From Bacillota bacterium (GTDB taxonomy: Bacteria > Bacillota_E > Sulfobacillia > Sulfobacillales > JAIMBI01), in the NCBI GenBank assembly GCA_021828405.1, contig JAKARZ010000052.1, positions 1 through 11,884 of the forward strand: DNA of 11,884 nucleotides, read 5' to 3'. Below, piece after piece: positions 8,120 through 11,884 of this stretch. Position numbers and translations under genes: made by a program. Within the stretch, counting starts at the first letter, position 1, and each line of letters begins with the position of its first letter. Below the pieces are notes generated by a model. The model was given only the letters and a program-made list of their open reading frames with translations. It was not told the DNA's origin and made no database searches.

Positions 8120-8638
8120 ATGTGGACCGGAACACGAACCGGCATGCGGTTGGGGTTGCAGTTCAGCGCGCTGGGTATCGCGCTGGCGGCGCTGGACCTG
8201 TCGATTGGGTTCAACCTGGCCATGGCTCGAGGCGTGTGGTGGACCGTGCTGTTGGACATTCTTCCGATGGGCTTGTTTGGGCTGGCGGGTGCTATTGCGC
8301 GCCGCCGCGGCAACCCTCCCCTCATCGTGGGGCTGTGGGCAGGGCTGGTGTACGGCTTGGTTGCCGGGGTTGCGAACTACGCGGCCGCGCTGGTGATCCC
8401 CGGCAAGGCCACCCTGATTCGTGTGCTGTGGCAAACGTATCTGCATCAGTCGGCCTCACTTTCCCACGCCCAGGTGGTGGCCGCAGTCCTGCACCCCCCC
8501 TTTGCCAGCTATGTGGTCAATGATGCGCTGAAAATGGCGCTCTTCGGATGCATATTCGCCCTGGTGAGCGGCATAGCCCCGCGATCCCGGCAGTCGGCCC
8601 CCGCGTCCCAGCGCTCGGGGCCCGCCCGTCAAAACTGA
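8120..8638 (+). CDS. hypothetical four-helix membrane protein
   Basis: I do not recognise a family. The 172-residue product has four hydrophobic stretches that fit membrane helices, at about 11-34, 40-60, 67-93 and 134-152. Between helices 2 and 3 is an RRR loop (61-63), probably cytoplasmic. A ~40-residue, less hydrophobic loop lies between helices 3 and 4. The Ser/Arg/Pro/Gln-rich tail (154-172) is hydrophilic. The clean hydrophobic pattern across the whole frame supports a real gene. GGCGAGG at 8111-8117 lies only 2 nt before the ATG at 8120, which is tight. ATG 8144 (residue 9) is an alternative start. It is the only plus-strand gene here. Its stop lies just before what looks like the end of an insertion-sequence remnant, so the last residues may derive from an insertion event. 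Confidence 0.65.
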   Translation: MWTGTRTGMRLGLQFSALGIALAALDLSIGFNLAMARGVWWTVLLDILPMGLFGLAGAIARRRGNPPLIVGLWAGLVYGLVAGVANYAAALVIPGKATLIRVLWQTYLHQSASLSHAQVVAAVLHPPFASYVVNDALKMALFGCIFALVSGIAPRSRQSAPASQRSGPARQN

Positions 8639-8648
8639 CCCACACTGC

Positions 8649-8683
8649 AAAGAAATAGCGTGGGGAGAAACCCCATATGCGCT
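8649..8683 (-). terminator. hairpin with short U-rich tail
   Basis: TGGGG and CCCCA arms (8661-8665 and 8671-8675) flank a 5-nt loop. An outer AGCG/CGCT pair (8657-8660 and 8680-8683) is separated by a 4-nt bulge. Read on the minus strand the hairpin is followed by ATTTCTTT, which could end transcription coming from the transposase remnant. The U-tract is imperfect. The same DNA may instead be the insertion-sequence end. Confidence 0.35.
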
Positions 8684-8708
8684 AAGGAGGCCCGTCGCAA
8701 TAAAGGGC

Positions 8709-8780
8709 TCATGGCGTGATGTTGTAGTTCCACTCGCCATGAAAGGGATCCCCGGTGAATTCCTTCAAGGCCGGCCTAGC
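8709..8780 (-). pseudogene. C-terminal remnant of an ISAzo13-like transposase
   Basis: The last residues of a minus-strand frame read ALKEFTGDPFHGEWNYNITP followed by a stop. From memory, ISAzo13-family (Rhodopirellula-type DDE) transposases end in a conserved FHGEWNYTI-x-P motif a few residues after a helix, and the spacing here agrees. Upstream of about 8780 the frame no longer resembles the family: I do not see the expected Val-Ser-Asp-Glu segment. So this is only a tail. About 50 nt beyond the stop is the sequence around 8641-8660 (CTGCAAAGAAATAGCG on the plus strand), which may be near the element's end. I could not run a search to confirm this. Confidence 0.45.
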
Positions 8781-8982
8781 TATTATGACGGGGCTCCTAA
8801 CTTTGAAAAAGTGAGTTGTGCCGTAAAGGATTCTGGGGCGCACGTGGCGAAGTCGTCTGCGATGCGATCTCGACAGCAGGGTGTGGCGGGGGTCGCCCGC
8901 AGCCGGTGCGGGTCCCGGGACGCTCGGCGGCTTGTGCTGCATCGGTTGACCCGCCTCCATTCCCCTACCCCTATAACGCTGG

Positions 8983-9010
8983 GTGACGCCGAAACATTAC
9001 GGAGCCGCGC
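8983..9010 (+). repeat. left 28-bp inverted repeat (pairs with 9495-9522)
   Basis: This repeat begins GTGACGCCGAAACATTACGG. It is identical over all 28 bases to the reverse complement of 9495-9522. Similarity stops sharply outside the pair (GG before this copy; AA before the other copy when reversed) and fades gradually inside. This is how terminal inverted repeats of a transposable element behave. Confidence 0.85.
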
Positions 9011-9320
9011 GGACGGGCAGGACTAACCCAAAGTCGTGTACACTGGGCACTGCAGGGGACCCAGGCTGACGGTCTGCTAGGACAAAGAGCAGCCTGTGTC
9101 TCTTTTTGACGGCTCCTTCAGGGTCCGGATGCCCTCAGCGCACCATACCGACCGTACCGTGGGCATCGTGGGCATGCCTATGCGGCCGTTTGACGCCTCC
9201 GCGCCCCTCTGTGGTCAGCGAATCTGGGACAACCGGCCGGGAATCCGGTCAAGTAGCGTGGGATTCTACACCTTGGCGCGGGTGTCGCGGCAAACATGAC
9301 GGCCCGCGCCGCCAGTACAA

Positions 9321-9341
9321 CGCCCCGTCCGAGACGGGGCG
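9321..9341 (+). repeat. perfect 9-bp hairpin
   Basis: The arms are CGCCCCGTC (9321-9329) and GACGGGGCG (9333-9341) with a CGA loop. It is followed by GGATGACTTTCCCGAG and TCAA at 9358-9361. There is no T-run on the plus side, so it is not an intrinsic terminator. The layout recalls the right end of IS200/IS605-type elements, but no tnpA or tnpB is present. Confidence 0.7.
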
Positions 9342-9494
9342 GGATGACTTTCCCGAGTCAAACGCGCTCCGTCACAGTCTTTGTCATGCCTCATGAACAG
9401 CATCCGGATAACCTCGACCACCAATCTCACCGTAGCCGTGCCCCACTCAGGTGTCACTCCCTGGGTGCACCGCCGGGACATGCCAGTCCCGCCT

Positions 9495-9522
9495 GCGCGG
9501 CTCCGTAATGTTTCGGCGTCAC
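9495..9522 (-). repeat. right 28-bp inverted repeat (pairs with 8983-9010)
   Basis: This is the exact reverse complement of 8983-9010. Further inward the two ends share only scattered bases (GG, C, GGG), so the identity is confined to the terminal 28 bp. Confidence 0.85.
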
Positions 9523-9644
9523 TTGGGTTTTTGTGGGGCAGATGGCGATTGGGTCTTGTGGGCATCGCATGACCCCAATGGCTGCGGGCTCGGACAGCCC
9601 ACTTTCTAACCGCCAAGCGGTGCAGGGGCGGAGCAGGGAACCGG

Positions 9645-9770
9645 ATGAAGACCGGCTTTGCCGGGCACGCCGGGCTCGATGTCCACCGACTGACAGAGGG
9701 CGCTTGTGTCTGGGTCCGCCGGGGCCGCGATGCCTCCGGGCCGCCAAAGCGACGTGTTGGACGCCGAGGG
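9645..9770 (+). pseudogene. possible N-terminal stub of an IS110/IS1111-like transposase
   Basis: The plus frame from 9645 reads MKTGFAGHAGLDVHRLTEGACVWVRRG. In IS110/IS1111 transposases the first catalytic Asp of the DEDD domain sits in an AGLDVH-K-x-T-x-x-ACV pattern, and the match here includes the exact five-residue spacing between H and ACV. After about 40 residues the frame loses resemblance, and a neighbouring frame stops by about 9800. Nothing later in the family (the ES-TG-VYW region or the C-terminal domain) is visible. If real it is a decayed fragment. The match is short and could be chance. Confidence 0.35.
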
Positions 9771-9838
9771 GGTCGCGGATCTCCTGCCACTCGGGGCCTG
9801 AGACTCCGCTTCATCCCGGAATCGGGCCCAAAGGATGT

Positions 9839-9875
9839 GCGCCCACCACGGCGTCCAAGAGGCCGTGGTGGGCGC
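9839..9875. repeat. 14-bp perfect inverted repeat downstream of serS
   Basis: GCGCCCACCACGGC (9839-9852) and GCCGTGGTGGGCGC (9862-9875) enclose a 9-nt loop. It lies about 120 nt past the serS stop on the serS transcript strand. No U-tract follows on either strand, so it is not a standard intrinsic terminator. It may stabilise the serS 3' end or belong to a mobile element. Confidence 0.8.
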
Positions 9876-9996
9876 CAACAGGGGCGCCACAAGCCAGCAG
9901 GTTGTCTGCAGCCAGATCTCTTGGTCAATGCAATGAAACATCGGCGAAACCGTCACAGGGTGCGGGTCCTTCATCTTGCCGGAACGGACGGGTGCC

Positions 9997-11268
9997 CTAT
10001 GGAAACACCCCCCGCCCTGCGACAAAGGCCGTCAGCGCAGTGGGAATGCGAAACCCCCCGCCCGGCGTTTGGTGGTTCTCCATAATCGCCGCCATGGTGC
10101 GACCCACCGCCAGCGCACTGCCGTTCAGCGTCACCGGAAATTCCGTCGTGTGCTGGCCGCGCTCGCGGAACCGCATCTTGGCGCGCCGCGCTTGAAAGTC
10201 CCCCATGAGGCTCACCGAGCTGATTTCTACATACCGGCCGTAGCTCGGCATCCATACCTCGTGATCGTACGACTTGGCATGCCCAAACCCCAGGTCACCG
10301 CCGCAGTGCTCCACCGTGCGGTATGGGAGTTCCAGCTGCTCCAACAGTCGCGCCGACTGCCTCCGCATCGTCTCAAGCTCGGCGAGCCCGTCGTCCGGCC
10401 GTGCCACAGCCACCAGCTCCACCTTGTCAAATTGGTGGCGGCGAATGAGGCCCCGGGTATCCCGGCCGGCCGCGCCCGCCTCGGAGCGAAAGCATGCGGT
10501 GTACGCCGCATAGTGCAGTGGGAGCTGGTCCGCGTCCAAGATTTCGTCGCGGCGGAGATTCACCAGGGGAACTTCGGCCGTGGGAATCAAATACAGGTCG
10601 TGCGGGCTCACACGAAAGACATCTTCCACGAACTTTGGAAACTGGCCGCTCCCGTACAACGGATCGGCAAGGGCCAAGAGCGGCGGCGCCACCTCTTCGT
10701 AGCCCGCCCGCTGGGCCTCTGTCAGCATGAAGTTAATCAAACCCCGCGACAGCTGGGCGCCAAACCCCTTCAGGACCACGAAGCGTGGGCCCGCCAACTT
10801 CTGCGCCCGCTCAAAATCCAAGATGCCCAGCGCCACGCCCTGGTCCCAGTGGGGGGTGACATCCTTCGAATCCCCCCGCGGCGCGCCCCAGATCGCCACT
10901 TCGGGGTTTTGCGACTCGTCGGCGCCCTCGGGCACGCTCGGGTCAGGCAAGTTGGGAAGCTCCCATACCAGCCGATCCAGTTCCTCGGCCACCGGTCGAT
11001 GCTGCTCTTCCAAGGTGCGAATGTCTTCCCCCAAGCGGCGCATGTCTCCGATAATCGCGTCGGCGGTGGGATCCTTCGCCCGGCGCAGCCGGGCCACCTC
11101 CTCGGTCGTGCGATTGCGCTCCGCCTTCTTGGCCTCCAGCGCCTGCAGCAACTCCCTGTGCTGCCGGTCCAGCTCCACGACCCTCTCCCATGGGGGATCC
11201 ACCCGCTTCACGCGATACCCGGCCCGCACCCTCGCGGGGTCGTGGCGCAGGATGTGCATGTCCAGCAT
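9997..11268 (-). CDS. serS: serine--tRNA ligase
   Basis: This enzyme charges tRNA(Ser) with serine in the cytoplasm (class II synthetase). The 423-residue length is typical. An N-terminal coiled-coil arm (about 27-105) binds the long variable arm of tRNA(Ser). The catalytic core follows, with the serine-binding TAEVPLVN at 230-237. Motif 2 is at about 259-284 (CFRSEAGAAGRDTRG, then RRHQFDKVEL) and motif 3 is LNGSALAVGRTMAAIMEN at 381-398. CGGDLGFGHAKSYD and EISSVSLMGDFQARRA (348-363) are family signatures. The usual Ser-Asn in this last motif is Ser-Leu here. The start is the ATG at 11268, because AAAGGAG lies 5 nt upstream (11280-11274). The open frame goes on to 11313 without a ribosome binding site, and ATG 11259 is too far. 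It stands alone, with a T-box leader and its own promoter. Confidence 0.97.
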   Translation of the reverse strand: MLDMHILRHDPARVRAGYRVKRVDPPWERVVELDRQHRELLQALEAKKAERNRTTEEVARLRRAKDPTADAIIGDMRRLGEDIRTLEEQHRPVAEELDRLVWELPNLPDPSVPEGADESQNPEVAIWGAPRGDSKDVTPHWDQGVALGILDFERAQKLAGPRFVVLKGFGAQLSRGLINFMLTEAQRAGYEEVAPPLLALADPLYGSGQFPKFVEDVFRVSPHDLYLIPTAEVPLVNLRRDEILDADQLPLHYAAYTACFRSEAGAAGRDTRGLIRRHQFDKVELVAVARPDDGLAELETMRRQSARLLEQLELPYRTVEHCGGDLGFGHAKSYDHEVWMPSYGRYVEISSVSLMGDFQARRAKMRFRERGQHTTEFPVTLNGSALAVGRTMAAIMENHQTPGGGFRIPTALTAFVAGRGVFP

Positions 11269-11320
11269 ATGCGCTCCTTTCACTTCTCCGGCCACCGGGG
11301 TCTCGGCTCGCAAGCTTCCT

Positions 11321-11374
11321 CACGGGCGTGAGATCAAAAAAAGCCCGTCCCCGAGGGACGAGCTCACGCCCGTG
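11321..11374 (-). repeat. 12-bp perfect inverted repeat enclosing the T-box terminator
   Basis: CACGGGCGTGAG (11374-11363, transcript strand) is perfectly complementary to CTCACGCCCGTG (11332-11321). The first arm overlaps the 3' part of the T-box sequence. The second lies just beyond the U-tract, about 40 nt before the serS ribosome binding site. It could extend the terminator into a long stem or compete with the antiterminator. Confidence 0.85.
11336..11363 (-). terminator. intrinsic terminator of the serS T-box leader
   Basis: On the transcript strand GCTCGTCCC and GGGACGGGC form a 9-bp stem with one G-U pair and a TCG loop, followed at once by seven T residues (11342-11336). It lies directly after the T-box sequence, as expected for the regulatory terminator that forms when tRNA(Ser) is charged. 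Confidence 0.92.
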
Positions 11375-11557
11375 GTGCCACCCTGCTTCTGCTCTGCCAG
11401 CGCTATCGGGCTGACCCGCCGCCATTGCGCGGAACTCCAGGCTGGAATGCGGATCTCCGTACCGGCTTGCACCGACCGCCGGCTCGCTGTCAATCGGATG
11501 ACCGCTTAGGCCCTTCATCGCAAATTTGTCGCCAGCGCGGCGCCGTGCGCACGCGGT
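11336..11557 (-). promoter_or_regulatory. T-box leader controlling serS (tRNA-Ser responsive)
   Basis: The signature AGGGTGGCACCACGGG (11384-11369) is the conserved T-box that pairs with the NCCA end of uncharged tRNA to make the antiterminator. Upstream, AGCGAG plus a CCGGC/GCCGG stem carrying GGTG-CAA (11488-11462) matches the apical Stem I region, and GATGAAGGG near 11518 matches the 5' side of Stem I. Serine codons that could be the specifier occur at 11446-11444 (TCC) and 11443-11441 (AGC). Which one is used needs a covariance alignment. Uncharged tRNA(Ser) would allow readthrough into serS. Confidence 0.9.
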
Positions 11558-11563
11558 GGCGAT

Positions 11564-11592
11564 ATAGTACGCACCGCTGGCCGTGGTGTCAA
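11564..11592 (-). promoter_or_regulatory. sigma-A-type promoter of serS
   Basis: A perfect -35 TTGACA (11592-11587) and a -10 TACTAT (11569-11564, four of six matches) are spaced by exactly 17 nt. The predicted transcription start near 11557 lies just upstream of the T-box leader, giving a leader of about 290 nt before the serS ATG. Confidence 0.75.
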
Positions 11593-11884
11593 GTCGCATG
11601 GCGCCATTCGCCGCCCTCGGGCGCGAAGCGCAGGATTGAAGCGGTCCGTGGCCAGGATTATCTTAGAGGAGAGGCGCAGCCTCCCCGGGAGCCTCGATGG
11701 AGCTGAGGCGGCCGGTGCATGAGCCGGACTCGAGAACGCTGGAGCGGCCCTAAGGGCCCGCCCTGTAATAACTGAGTCGGGTCAAACTTTCTCGGATTAG
11801 TTGATGTCCAAGCAAAGGAATTGGGCGCCCGGGTCGCGAAGGAGCCTCCAGGCGGATGGCAAAGGAGGCTCCTGGGGGGCACGA
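11593..11884. other. intergenic region upstream of serS with no gene recognised
   Basis: I see no supported coding frame and no RNA gene I can name. It contains repeated GCCTC/GAGGC motifs between 11668 and 11710 that can form several alternative small stems, and a GGCCCTAAGGGCC near-palindrome at about 11746-11758. A perfect 10-bp inverted repeat lies near the right edge: AGGAGCCTCC at 11840-11849 and GGAGGCTCCT at 11864-11873. A weak plus-strand promoter candidate is TTGAAG (11637-11642), a 17-nt spacer, then TATCTT (11660-11665). Confidence 0.4.

Larger units (their letters stand above)
8983..9522. mobile_element. 540-bp putative non-autonomous element (MITE-like)
   Basis: Perfect 28-bp inverted repeats form both edges. 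Inside I find no frame resembling a transposase. The interior holds short hairpins: a 7-bp repeat CAGGCTG/CAGCCTG around 9062-9096, a 9-bp perfect hairpin at 9321-9341, and CGGGAC/GTCCCG at 9474-9491 just inside the right repeat. I see no clear target-site duplication: the left flank ends CGCTGG and the right flank begins TTGGGT. It could be a miniature element mobilised by a transposase elsewhere in the genome, or the two ends of an insertion sequence that lost its gene. Confidence 0.5.
8639..9996. other. 1.36-kb gene-free accessory stretch with mobile-element debris
   Basis: I find no intact gene here. Open frames on both strands are low-complexity Arg/Pro/Gly translations of GC-rich DNA without good ribosome binding sites. 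What can be seen are transposase-like fragments at both ends, a 540-bp segment bounded by perfect inverted repeats, and several hairpins, all listed separately. By eye, the first part (about 8640-8830) is less GC-rich than the flanking genes. The stretch lies between the membrane-protein gene and the 3' end of serS, a typical landing place for insertions because nothing essential is interrupted. Confidence 0.6.

Noticed and set aside
8739..9026. Plus-strand frame of 95 residues
   Set aside because: No family resemblance and no ribosome binding site; it runs through the transposase remnant and into the inverted repeat.
9266..9928. Minus-strand frame of 220 residues spanning the right inverted repeat
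   Set aside because: It crosses the mobile-element edge, is Arg/Pro-rich and shows no domain. It looks like chance openness in GC-rich DNA.
8639..9996. CRISPR array or tRNA gene
   Set aside because: No regularly spaced direct repeats were found, and no TTCGA-type T-loop with cloverleaf pairing was seen on either strand.
9533..10195. Plus-strand frame of 220 residues overlapping the 3' end of serS
   Set aside because: Its second half is antisense to conserved serS motif regions, and the first half has no protein-like pattern.
11658..11882. Minus-strand frame of 74 residues upstream of serS
   Set aside because: No ribosome binding site and Pro/Arg-rich composition; it coincides with inverted repeats that look non-coding.

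Overview
The window is high-GC bacterial DNA. The serine tRNA ligase gene is preceded by a T-box leader, an element found mostly in Bacillota (and some other Gram-positive or deep lineages). I infer a GC-rich Bacillota-like organism and cannot name it more closely. Nearly all recognisable genes lie on the minus strand.

Region 1 (about 1-7793, minus strand) is one compact transcription unit, read from high to low coordinates. It holds (a) a protein with a degenerate methyltransferase-like N-terminus and a long coiled coil, (b) a 700-residue fusion of a GT4-type and a GT2-type glycosyltransferase, overlapping (a) by the 4-nt GTGA, (c) a 1047-residue GH38 alpha-mannosidase with its metal-binding and nucleophile residues intact, and (d) a CCA-adding tRNA nucleotidyltransferase with an HD domain. 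A further gene may start at the left edge. Gene spacing is -4, 32 and 20 nt. The first three genes look like a small glycan-building or glycan-trimming module; the CCA enzyme appears to be a housekeeping passenger.

Region 2 (7794-8638) is a divergent intergenic stretch followed by the only plus-strand gene I support, a four-helix membrane protein of unknown function.

Region 3 (8639-9996) has about 1.36 kb without a credible intact gene and carries several mobile-element traces. These are a C-terminal tail resembling ISAzo13-family transposases, a 540-bp segment bounded by perfect 28-bp inverted repeats but with no transposase, an N-terminal stub resembling IS110/IS1111 transposases, and two strong perfect hairpins.

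Region 4 (9997-11592, minus strand) is serS with a good sigma-A-type promoter, a T-box leader and an intrinsic terminator. The terminator is enclosed by an unusual perfect 12-bp inverted repeat that pairs the antiterminator's 3' side with sequence beyond the U-tract. The last ~290 bp (11593-11884) hold only inverted repeats and a weak possible promoter.
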